DNA of 64,000 bases from positions 3,140,722-3,204,721 of the forward strand of contig JACTAT010000004.1 in NCBI GenBank assembly GCA_014526335.1. Direction: 5' to 3'. Positions 11,055 to 22,300 of the stretch are shown in pieces; positions within the stretch are counted from its first letter, which is position 1, and every line of letters begins with the position of its first letter. A model generated the notes under the pieces. It saw only the letters and a program-made list of their open reading frames with translations. It was not told where the DNA came from and did not search any database. Source of the DNA: Chrysaora quinquecirrha. Taxonomy: Eukaryota > Cnidaria > Scyphozoa > Semaeostomeae > Pelagiidae. Made by a program: the position numbers and the translations under genes.

Positions 11055-11933
11055 ATGAACGTCTTTCTGGCCTTCGCTTCCCTGTCGATTTTGGCTCTGC
11101 ACAATAGCAGAGTAGAAGGCAATGCGGTTATATCAAGCCTTGTCTCGAAGCTAGGCCTTGACCAACAGTATCAAACAGAACCATGCCGTCTGATGCCATT
11201 CGTTGAATTGAGTCCACTTTTGGCAATGGAAGGAGTCAAAGGCGTCGATCTTGCCACAGTAAAAAGGGCGCAGAAAGTCTACTATGAAATCGGTCTGAGT
11301 GGCATGCTATACGCCGGATGCTTGATGACACGAGAGATGGGTGAGACTAAGGCGACTGCAGTGCTACAGCAATGGGTCTCAGGATACGGGAATAACATGC
11401 GAAAGTTGGTCGTCTCGCAAGACTTCCAAAAGGCGATAAGCGACGGCAAAGCGTCGACGAGCGATAAGGAATGCCTGACGAAGTCAATCGACCGATTAAA
11501 GAATTCGCAGGTCTCCAAAAATCCCGACGGCCTAGTAACAAGTGAGCTCATTCAGCAGAACATAACGATAAAGGGGAAAGAGTTCACTCCAGAAGAGCTA
11601 AAAGCGGCAACAGAGATGGTCGCCGTGCAATGCCTGACGACAACGCCAGGACTAAGCGATGGAGATAAAGCAGATGTTATCGCGGTGCTCATGAAGGCGG
11701 CGAAGTTTTTTCACCACATCGAAGGTGGAGTCCTTCGCACTATCGTTGGCGATAAGAAGCAGGGCGACGTGCTGACTGCGCTGTTGAGGGGGATTTTGAA
11801 GGCGAATTATCTGCAATTGCATGAAAAAATGGAGCGATTACAGCTTTTATTGGATGGCGATGCTGTTTCTAGTAAGAAGTGCAGTAACAAAGGCGTTGAA
11901 GAATGCATTGGCTTAATTGAATCTTTTAATTAA
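11055..11933 (+). CDS. Unrecognised predicted secreted protein, 292 aa
   Basis: I do not recognise this family. The frame opens with an ATG whose product begins MNVFLAFASLSILALHNSRV, a plausible signal peptide with cleavage near residues 20-24. The mature part is mainly alpha-helix-like, with six cysteines (about positions 44, 89, 140, 193, 276, 284) that could form three disulfides; there is no transmembrane segment and the protein ends IGLIESFN. The frame is long for this AT-rich region and more GC-rich than its surroundings, as expected for real coding sequence. TCATTTTAG ends at 11053, one base before GATG, so a 5' UTR intron may end just before the start codon. It is convergent with the RIM-BP gene. 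Function unknown. Confidence 0.75.
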   Translation: MNVFLAFASLSILALHNSRVEGNAVISSLVSKLGLDQQYQTEPCRLMPFVELSPLLAMEGVKGVDLATVKRAQKVYYEIGLSGMLYAGCLMTREMGETKATAVLQQWVSGYGNNMRKLVVSQDFQKAISDGKASTSDKECLTKSIDRLKNSQVSKNPDGLVTSELIQQNITIKGKEFTPEELKAATEMVAVQCLTTTPGLSDGDKADVIAVLMKAAKFFHHIEGGVLRTIVGDKKQGDVLTALLRGILKANYLQLHEKMERLQLLLDGDAVSSKKCSNKGVEECIGLIESFN

Positions 11934-13271
11934 ACAATACCAATGAACAATAACTTGTGTCCTTATTGTTCTTATTTGTGTTCTTCTTAAATGCTATTGT
12001 TAAGTTATTTTATCAAAGTCTATTCTGTATCCAATATCCTTTGTTCCTGAAGAACTGTATTGTCTATGACTTCTTTGTTCCAAAACAAAAGGAATTGTTT
12101 GATTCCCATAGTCTATTGTATAGTCTTTGTCTATTATTATTATTGTTGAAATCCCTTAGACGGTTTGAGTTAGATGAAATGTCGAAATGTAAGGACGTCG
12201 CCAAACGTCAAACAATGTCGGTCAAACATTTGAGATTTGCTTTAAAACAATGTTTGACCGTTTCGCCACGTCATAAAACATTGCTTGACAAGCAGAATTC
12301 CTTCAGAAATGTTTCTGAAACGCTTACAAAAACATTTGATGAGCAAGGTTTTGTGATGTGGCCAAAGGATCAAAAGTTCTGTTGAACAAGCAAATTTCAG
12401 ATGTTTGACCAACAATGTTTGATCGTTTGGCCAGCGTCTTACAGCTTTTCTCTGTGAATAGTTCCTGTATTTTCTGCAACAGATGCAATTTGAACCAAGA
12501 CTGCATGACTAGAGAGCCAACGTTTCCACTGGCTAAAGAGCTCAATGAAATGGTCGATATATGGTAGCTACTAATGAAAGCTCCACATGGCAGAAACACC
12601 AAGTCAAAGGGAGGAGAGCCTTGGGCTGTATTACTTGAAGAGTTACTTGGCGATTTCAATGAGCTATTTAGCTCAAAGGTAAAGTTGTTGGCTCTCTGGT
12701 CATGGAGCCCATGCACAATCCCATCTATTGATGTATGCCACTTGTGGAACAGACTACCCTGTGTTTTTTGCATTGACTTTTTAAGAAGAAAATTGCATTG
12801 TTCGCAGTCCTTTGTTCTATTACAATTACAGTTATAGAGCATTGTTCTAAGTTGACGTCTGTCAATTAAGTGACATCATGAATCTATGATTGGCTTACAA
12901 GAATGACATAAGACTTGTGCCCATTGCAATTTAGGCAATGGCTAAATGTGAAACACCGTTTCTGAAACATTTGAGATTTGCTTTAGTAGCAATGTTCGAC
13001 CGTTTGGCAACGTCACAAAACATTGTCTGGCAAGCAGAATTTGATGTTATTGAAAAACTTTTAAAACGATTTATGCTTGTATCAAGCAAAAAAAATTTGA
13101 AAAATAATGTTCTGTAATGTGGCCCAATGGTCAAACATTGCGCTGGACAAGCAAGTTTCAAATCGGTTTTAGATACAAGTTTCAAATGTTTGACAAAAAA
13201 ATGTTTGATCATTTTACCAGCATAAGAAATCGTACCGCATTACCGAATTTTCTCAAAGAATATTGTAGCTT
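11934..13271. other. Intergenic region with copies of a palindromic AATGTTTGAC repeat
   Basis: About 12205-12440 and 12950-13215 hold copies of a dispersed repeat (CAATGTTTGACCGTTTGGCC, CGTCACAAAACATTG, TTGACAAGCA) whose pieces occur in both orientations. Between them, 12450-12842 contains a 172-codon open frame on the - strand with CNCNRTKDCEQC. I cannot place it, it has no supporting signals, and it is not called as a gene. Confidence 0.5.
12205..12440. repeat. Dispersed palindromic repeat K (AATGTTTGACCGTTTGGCC)
   Basis: Representative copy. Others, often partial, lie near 12950-13215, 20645-20845, 23870-24060, 24540-24760, 31645-31745, 38465-38600, 39045-39145 and 44755-45110. Within copies, CAATGTTTGAC..TTTGGCCA is opposed by TGGCCAAACG..CAAACATTG, giving a foldable element. 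Class unknown. Confidence 0.7.
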
Positions 13272-13397
13272 TCAAAATACCTTGATACTTGGGCTTTCCG
13301 CACCCATGTTTATCTCGATTTCTTCTGGTTCATGTGGCTCAGGGCATTCCTCAAGAAAATTGCTGGGTACAAGCCCTCTTTCGGTTTCATTCTGAGC
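13272..13397 (-). CDS. RIMBP: RIM-BP last exon: end of SH3-III
   Basis: [20 protein letters not shown] then [20 protein letters not shown] and F with a [12 protein letters not shown] is the family motif. A GT follows AAG near the end (AAG|GTATTT), so a minor downstream exon is possible, but the in-frame TGA 6 bases later makes this the simplest terminus. Confidence 0.9.
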   Translation of the reverse strand, partial: AQNETERGLVPSNFLEECPEPHEPEEIEINMGAESPSIKVF

Positions 13398-16300
13398 CTA
13401 AAAGGAGAAACGGCATACTATAAGCCATAGAAATATAATAAACCCGAAGACTAGAGAAAAAGCCAAAATGCATCTAAAGCCAGGCTTGTGCCGACATTGC
13501 GCACAGTCAGAACTAGTTGCCGACTGCCAATCGGTGATATTTTGGAACTAATTTGTCGCAACAGAATTGTCGGAAAAACCGCTCGGGCAACTATTTACTT
13601 TTTGACAGCAACCAGATCCGTTTTAACGACAACTTGTCGGTGCAAAGTTTTAGAAAGTTCGGCACGTTCTATTTCTGCGATTAGACGCTAAAAGATTTCC
13701 GTCAGTCACTGGCCTAAACATAAACCATCATAAAGGCACTGATAATTCAAAGACATACAACATTGGAACTGTGTTTTAGTTGCCTTATTGTCTTCTCATA
13801 ACATTGAATCCAAAAAGTTATCAATTATAGTTCACAAGTTGCAAATTATGTAGTACCTTTTCTGCAAAACATCATCCCCACAGCTTTCAACAAATTTTTA
13901 CTTGACCAACTAATACGAGACCGAGGCTGCTGACGCCATCACATTTTTCCCTCTTGTTTTCGTGTTTGAAATATATCGTAAATGACTAAGAGGCTGACTA
14001 AAAATGGTTACTTACGGCATAGAATCCATCCTCGTCCATATCGCCAAATACGTACAGAATTTCACCTTTATTGAAAGCCAATTCGACCTGGAAAAATATG
14101 CAAATGTTCAAAATAATTGACTAAGCAATAAATTCTGACTTTCGCTATGAATATTCAACTTAATTTTATTCCAGTGACACCGGAACTGAGCGGACTTTCT
14201 CCGCCTGAGCTGTCCTTTTGCCTTGGTTTCCGTTCCATTCCGAGATTGTCACGTGATGATAAAATGATGATAAATGATGCGATGCTGATAAAAAAGAACA
14301 AAAAAGATTGTCACGCGGCCTTAAAAAGCCGAAATATATTGGGACCAACGCACTTGTTATGGTCAAAGCACTTATAGAATCGGGAACTTTTTACGCTCAA
14401 AAAATCAATCATGCCAGAGCTAGAGCAGTGAAACTTTTCACCAAGACTAATTTTTGGATGCTTAAACGATTTCATCATCGAAAATTCAATATCTTGAAAT
14501 TTTGTAAAAAAATATCCATAATGGCGACCGTTCATTAGAAAGGTGTATACAGATTAAAAGCTACTTAGCTACACGGGGGGTAACTCCCGTATGTAAGGGT
14601 ACGAGATGTGCCATTTTTTGAGGTACCTTTTAAAGGGTGGAAAATAAATTATGGGGTGTCAAATTTGCTAAAATTACAAACTTGGGGGTATCATTTTTGC
14701 TAAGATGATCAATTTTGATAAAGTCACAATAACTGTCAAATAAATTTCAGCTGTATAATTCTTAAAAAATGACTTTTGAGTATTTCTATGTATAATGTTC
14801 ATATTTCTTTGTGAACTTTGGGGTATACTATTTAGAACTTTTTTATAAATTTTGGGGTCTGATTTTTTTTACGAAAATGGCGCACCCCCGTCACTGCTCT
14901 ATTGAAGTTACCCCCGGGCTTAGCTATAATCTAGGATAACAAAATAATCGAAATCGGTAATCTGATGAATAACTAAATCATTTACCTCTGAATCAACATT
15001 AGGTGATGAAATCGCTGGATCATAATCATAAAGAGCGATCATCCGTCTTGGTGGTAAACAATATATACTGTCTCTTTCTGAAATATATCGATAACTTTTA
15101 TCATCTTCCTCAATTACAATGTTGTCAAGGTCCGCAGCAATGTCGTTTACTCGAGAATCTCGTTTCTGTGTATTGTTCATGGCTTCGAGGCTACCCGGAT
15201 GGCTGTTATTATCAGGTTGATTTCTTTGCTGTGTATTTTCGGCTTTCGCTTCTACGTTTTGATTTTTTGTTGAAACTGAGCTTTGCTTTCGTAGACCTGA
15301 TAAGATAGAAAATACACGTTTTTTACAAGAAACCAGTTTATAAGAAACCTAGAACTATAGAACTATACACCCGAAAAGTTAAGAAACTTTTAGAACTCGG
15401 AGGAAGGAATTAAGAAACTTTTGAATTAAGAAATTTTTGTGTCAGTTTTCCAACATACTGAATTCACATTTTTGGAGTTAGTTATTTCTCGCACCAGCGT
15501 GGCTAATTCCGTTTACTATAATAATACCAATGATTTGCTTGCTATATTCACGATTTTTTTATCATTCTTACTGGAATTTTTTTACATTAAATGAAGAAAC
15601 TTTTAGAACTAAAATTGGACCAAAAATTAAGAAACTTTCAGTACTAGGCCCCTAGACAGGTTTCTCATAAAAAAAACGTGTACTGGTTAAGTTTTTTATT
15701 CATTTAGAAAAGAATTAATATTAACAAGAAACTTTTCTTCCAAAAATGTATATTGTGTTTATTTGATGAAACATTTCATTTGTTGAGTTTTGGGGCTGAA
15801 TATGGCTAATGTTAATCTGCGGCTTGTGCTCAAAGACATTTAGCTTACAGCAAATATCAAGGATAGAGGCGAGACCTTTTCAAAGACGTCTGGGTCGGTG
15901 TAATATTTTTCTGGAAAATGGCAGATATATCGCCGCCGCCTTACGACAGGTGGTGCAGCAGATTTTACTTCTAATTCATAAATGATGGAAGACTAAGAGG
16001 GAAAGGAATCTGCGAGATTAAATGTTAAAAATATCAGTAGAAATTCAGGAAACAAGATGCAAGTAGCTAACACACAAGAAAGAAAAAACCCCTAAAAAAC
16101 CCCACATAAAACTCTAGGGCAGAAAAACTGGGACTTGAACCCTCTCTTTCATTCTAGCTCCCACTAAACGTGAATTTGAAGCAAAATTTGCTGCAATATC
16201 TCTCCTGAAATGCAATATCGACTAAAATTCTAGTCTTTGAACGCTGAGGGTATTCCCTTACTCAACATGTCTACCATTTTCCAGACAAATGTCGCGCCGA

Positions 16301-19300
16301 TCCAGGCCTCTATGAAAAGGTCTATTATAGATATAGTAAAGCATGGCAGCTGAGTTGATCGAAGGCATGAGGGAAGTAGCTCAAGCTCCGCGGGATCCGG
16401 CGTGACGAACGCGAAACGACTTTGCCACGCCAGGCGCCAGTTATAAATATAACTGCATAAAAATTTCGAGAAAAGGCGAACAAATCTATAATCTATAATC
16501 TATAATAAAATATTTAAAAGCTTTTTTGTGTGACACTCCTCAGAGTATAAAGATCAGAAACAGAATGTAACCATTGACTAAGGCAGAATTTATAAACGTA
16601 TTTTTTATAAGAAACCCAGACTCTCGAATGGCCAAAAATTTAAGAAACTCCAGTACTGGAATTCTTTTTCCTAACATTTCACGTCAGACAGCGAAAAGTG
16701 TTCTTTTAATTCTCGTGCTTCGTCTGCAATAACGTATTTCTGTGACAAGCAGACAAACAGGAAACCCATATGCATTTTAATACGATCGATAAATGGGTTT
16801 GGAACATCATTCAGATAGAATAACTATGTTGCCAATATGGATATTCAAGAAACTCTTAAGAAACTTTCAGTACTCAAAATTTGAAAATCTTAAGAAACTT
16901 TCAGTAGGTACTGGGTCAATTTTCAATTTTCTTATAAAAAAAATACGTGTCTCCAGATGCGTACCGAAATGCACAAATCAGAAACTCAAACTTTAGAAAT
17001 CATACCACGAATTTAGGACCAAAGATTCTCTTGAAGAAGTAGGTGTTGTTGCAAGTCGTTTACTAAACTGAAACAGTTTCTTCTCAGAAAGCCAACATTT
17101 GCTGCTTAGGTATCCCCGTCAAGCACGAAAAATTATATAGATATCAACCGATAACCGAAAAATAGACGGGGGCTGTGTGAAATCAAACTTAACTTACTTG
17201 AATATCCTGGTTTGGAGTCTGTAGATGACTCAATACTCGAGTCTTCTTGACTCGGAGGCGGCGGAATATTAATTGATTCTTCGAGATTTCCTAAACTGAC
17301 TTCTTGTACCATATTACTCGGCACAAATCCTCGGGCGTCGTTTAATTCACCGAAATAAAATCCATCTTCGTCGACATCACCGATAACTCTAATCAAATCG
17401 CCTTCTTTGAATGTGAGTTCCTCATCAATGCCATCTGTATTAGGCGACATTGTGATTGGATCATAGGAGAACAATGCAATAAAAACCCGCACATTGTCAT
17501 TGTTCGAATTATCAACCACGTGGTTTGTACGCGTGTTTTCATTTGAATTCTCATTCATATCAATCGCAGTATTATTCTCTCCACCCGCAATCACACTAAG
17601 ATTCTCAGTTGAATTTTCAGCCACAGGCTCTTCAATTGATAAAGATTTTAATTTTTTACTAATAACATCATGCTCATTTTTTAAATCATCTGTCTGGTTG
17701 TGACGTAATTCCTCGCCAGTAAAATCCGGCTCATACCCAGGCTCTGAATCTAGAATTGAGTCATCGAAGCTTCCGCCCGCGTGCAAATTATACAGATCGT
17801 GAACTGATGGATTGGGCATTTTTACGGCACCGGAATCACTCGCATCATCATCATCATCATAACCGGGATAATCCGGCTCGGGTACTATAGCCTGTCCCAT
17901 CGACTCAGTTAAACTTGTGTTTATTTCAAGGGTCGATTTTTCAGTCCTAGCGTCATTATCTCTGTCATCTTCCCGCCTGAAGTTTGATCCTAGTTCTGCA
18001 TTTTCCGGCTCGACAGCCCTTCCACCATTGCCCGTAGTTTCTGAGATCTCCACATTATCTTTATTGGTAGAATCTTCTAACTTCTTTACAATATCTGGCT
18101 CTCCAATAATATCTATTTTCTTATCACTAAAACCACTATTTTCTTTTACTTCTAACTGCCCAGGTGTATACACATCGTTGTTGACATTGTGGTGATCATT
18201 GCTCTCGGCAGGTGCCCATATAGCTGGTACCTTAGAACTCTGAATATCCTTGGGCACATGCTCGTTTACAGTTTCATTGTGCCTAATATAATTATCTTTA
18301 AGATCCGGAATCTCAGTCTGGTCAGATCTTTCACCATCCGGCCGTCTGATATCTAGACCGGACACTTCAATATCAGCCCCACTTTCTTTCAACCCTGACT
18401 TTATGTTATCGTCCGCTTGTCTTTGATACGTTGGGAATCCGGCTATAACATTATCATCCGTCGGTCCGGAATTTTTGTCCTCATCATCTGGTAACTCCGG
18501 AACACCACCAATCACATCTTTATCTAAGATATCAATGATATCATCGGAGCTGAACGTTAGGCTATCTTTAGAAGACCGAGCGACATTTTGCTTACCCGAG
18601 CTGCCCGGTTCCTTTTCAATATCAAATGTGTCTCCTTTGTCATCATCCGAATGTAGAGAAAATGTTTTATTTAAATCTGTACCTATGTCCGGACCATTGA
18701 CAGGACCCGGACCCGTATCGTTCTCAGGATCCTCTAAACTGAATGTGTGACCCGGACTGATAGATCGGTCCTTTCCTTTGTTATATTCAAGTAGTTCCTC
18801 ATCGGTTTCTTCTTCAATAGCCGACAGCTCGGAATCATCCGATAATAGCAAATCTTCAAAGTTGATCCGCATGACTGGTTTTTCAACTTCGGCATCATCA
18901 TCATCGTAATCCGGTTTTGGAATCGTAGGTAGAATAAGCGTTTCGGTCGGTCCAGATTGGTTGTCAGATTCCTCGCTCGGTGCACTCCCGTGATCTGTTG
19001 CTTCATGTTCTCCACCAGAAGTCTGCAATGGAAAAACTTATTATATTTTTCGAGTCTTATTATTTTTAAGTGCCTATGAAATGAAATTTTACTTGAACCT
19101 TTTTTATCAAAAATACTTGGAAACACCCTAATGCTGAAAATGATACGTGGCCATAAAGTTGCACGGGAAGGGTTGTTTTAGGAGGTTTGAAAATCACAGG
19201 GCGCTGTGGCAAAGCAAAAAGTGGCGTCAGAAATAGCGCCCTTTTTGTCATACAAAAAACAATAAAATCTCCACTTTAAGCTTCGGGTGCTTAATACACC

Positions 19301-22300
19301 TTTTTAACTAAGAGCCTCGTTTTCAAAATTTGCAAAAATTTGTTCGTACGAGAATTTTGACCCCAGATTCAGATTGAGCACCTTCATTTTAGTGTTGACG
19401 CAAATTTTTACGATTCTAGTTCTTACGATGTTCATTTTATAGCAACGAAAAGTTTGAAAATTATTTAAGAATTTGACCGTGAAAAATCGGTCGGGGTGAA
19501 ATTTTACACCTCAGTCATTTTCACGGTCACATCCCTAGCAACTTTTCAAATTTTTAATCGCTATAAAATGAACATCGTAAGGACTAGAAGCGTAAAAATT
19601 TGCCCAAACACTAAAACGAAGGTGCTTCTGTGACACAATTTTAAGCTTTTTTGAAAACGAGGCCCTTAGTTGAAAAGGTGTATAATAGGAAATACGGTAC
19701 TTACTTTAGGAGCTTCAGATGGTATTCCAGCCTCCTTATCTTCTGCTCCCTTGTAACCATGTTGTATCTCAACATCAGAGTCACTATCCTCGTCTTCATC
19801 ACTTGAATCACTGTCCGTTACATCATACCGAATTACAGTTGACTTTCCTTTGACTCTATGAAGAGGAGCCTCATTTTCAGAAACCACAGCCTCGTTATTT
19901 GAAACCTCGTTTTCAGTATTACAAGCCTCTGTTTTATGTTGTAATTTTTCTTCCTTTTCCTCCATCATAGGCGCTTTTTCGTCTTGCGTGCAAATGACAG
20001 CTTCCATAGGCTTCTCCTCTACTAGTTCATTTATCCATTCAATTTTTCGATTGACATCGCTGTCTTTACGGTTCAAATCGAATCGCTCCGCTGCTGTCTC
20101 ATCCGCCATGTTTGATTCCTTGGCAAGGCCATCTCCCTGTAAAATCTCCTCCACAGCACCAGCGCCTCCGTTAGCTACAGCTCCTCCGTTTTCCAGAGCT
20201 CCTTCCTCAATCAAACTCGTAATCTCCATGATAATATTTTCATTCACCGAAACAATATTAGACAGAGTCGATTCGCCCACAGAGGATTGGGACGTTACCC
20301 AGACCTTCACGGACTGTGATGCGAATTCCTGAAGGAAGTGACGCAAATGTTCATATGGCAAAACCACGTGATCTGCAGTTGCTGAGTCGATTTTACTGAT
20401 TTCTTTATTGTTGATGTAAATTGTGTAACCTTGGACGATAGAGCCGTTTGATGTTCCTATGTCTGTTATGGTCACAGGGAGCCATGAAATCAGAAGTGCA
20501 GCCTCTTTCTGCTTGCTCGATTTGTCGACGTGAACTTGAACATTCAAAGGAGGCTCAGGACGACCTAGGAAAGGGTTGATAAAGTTACGTTACATCTCGT
20601 GTCTCGTGGAGACCCTCCCCTTAACTCCTTTGGAAAGAAAGGATCAAACATTGAAAATTTGCAAGTCAATAAATGTTTCTACGTTTTGTTTGGACGTCAC
20701 AAAACACTGCTTCACAAGCAAAAATCATCTAAAATGCTTGACGAGCAATGTTGCGCATGTTGTGGCCAAACGGTAAACCTTTTCCTTCAACAAGCAAAAT
20801 CAAATGTTTGACAACAATGTTTGACCATTTGCCCAACATTCAAAGCTTGCGATTTTATAAGTGCTCAGACCAGGAAGGGTGAAAGTTTCATCCCCAGTTA
20901 CTTTTCAAAGTCAAACCCTTGTGGGATCTGGAGCTTTGCACGCTTAAATCAATAATACAAGCGTCAGAACAGCGACACTTTGTACCTATACTTAATTTTG
21001 GCTGCTTTGTTGAGTGAACTAAATTTAAGCATCGAAATTTTAATATCTTGAAACTATGAAAAACCTATAATGGTGGCCGTTCCTCCAAAAGATGTATTTA
21101 TTAGCTCCATTTCCTCAGCTGGTTATTCATGGTACAAAACTGCTAAAAGGGATTTTCATCGTGAGAGATTCGTTCTAATCGTACATATCGCTACATTCTT
21201 GAATCAGAGATAATAGCATGAAACAAAGCCTTTATTAAAAACCCTCAGAATACCTTCTTCCGGAGTCCTGAAAATCAACCCGTCTGATACACAAACAACT
21301 CCACTTGGTTTCTTGTGAATATCCTTCGCTTTCCTTGCCTCTATTGTGACCTCGTATTCAGTATCCGGATCGAGGTTTGTAAGACGAAACCTGTCAACCC
21401 CTGGTTTGACAACATGGACGATATTCTCACCAAGACAGACCGCGTGTGCATATGAACTGTTCCCACAAGTCCATTCGAGTTCAGCTGATCGAGAGGTGAG
21501 CTTGTCTATGCGCATGTCACTCGGAACTGCACTTGCACCTGTTATAAGAGAAATGGAATGATAAAAATCGCCAAACAGTTGTTCATTGCCTAAGGTGAGG
21601 GCAGAGCTCTCCCGAACGTTGCCCCGATAAATACCAAAGGCTTATCATGATAAGCGGTGACTACCTCGTATGATACTGTGTTATAAACAGCCTTGATAAG
21701 ATACAATGCCGGCCAGAATTTGTTGGAACACCCATCATATTTCCAGCCTTTTTCCCGTGAAAGAGTGTTTACAATTCCAAGCACAAATCACGGACTCAAT
21801 CCCCCCTCCCCGTGAAAACAATGTTGTTTTCTTATGTCGAAGGGTGCTACTGCGTGATGTGAATGTTGATATGCACCTGAAAAGGTTTTATCATACAGTA
21901 AACCAACATTGTTTTCAGAGGGGGAAGGGGAGTTGTTACGTTGAGTAGAAAATTCAATCTAGCGTTCCAAGTAATCTGGCAGGCATTGTAGAATAGATTG
22001 AAGAGAAAAAACCCGCCACTAAGAAACTGACATATAAGACACTGCAGCCTAGTTCATGACATTATTTGTACCCAGTTATAAGAAACGGGTTAGCCTCAAA
22101 ACTTTCTGTCTAGTTAACAGCCTACAGTAAAACCTCGTCCCAGGCCCCATATCGAATTTCCTTGAATTTCAACCGTCAAATCGATTTTAGCCCTGGTACC
22201 CGCAACAAAATCTGCCAAAATACTGGCAATTTTGGGCCTAGGCATAAAAACAAGATGTAGATTCCGAAAGCAAATGTTCTTAGAAAGGAAATGCAAAGAA

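Noticed and set aside
12324..12842. 172-codon - strand frame with CNCNRTKDCEQC
   Set aside because: It runs into repeat K at its end, has no splice or poly(A) support and no family match.
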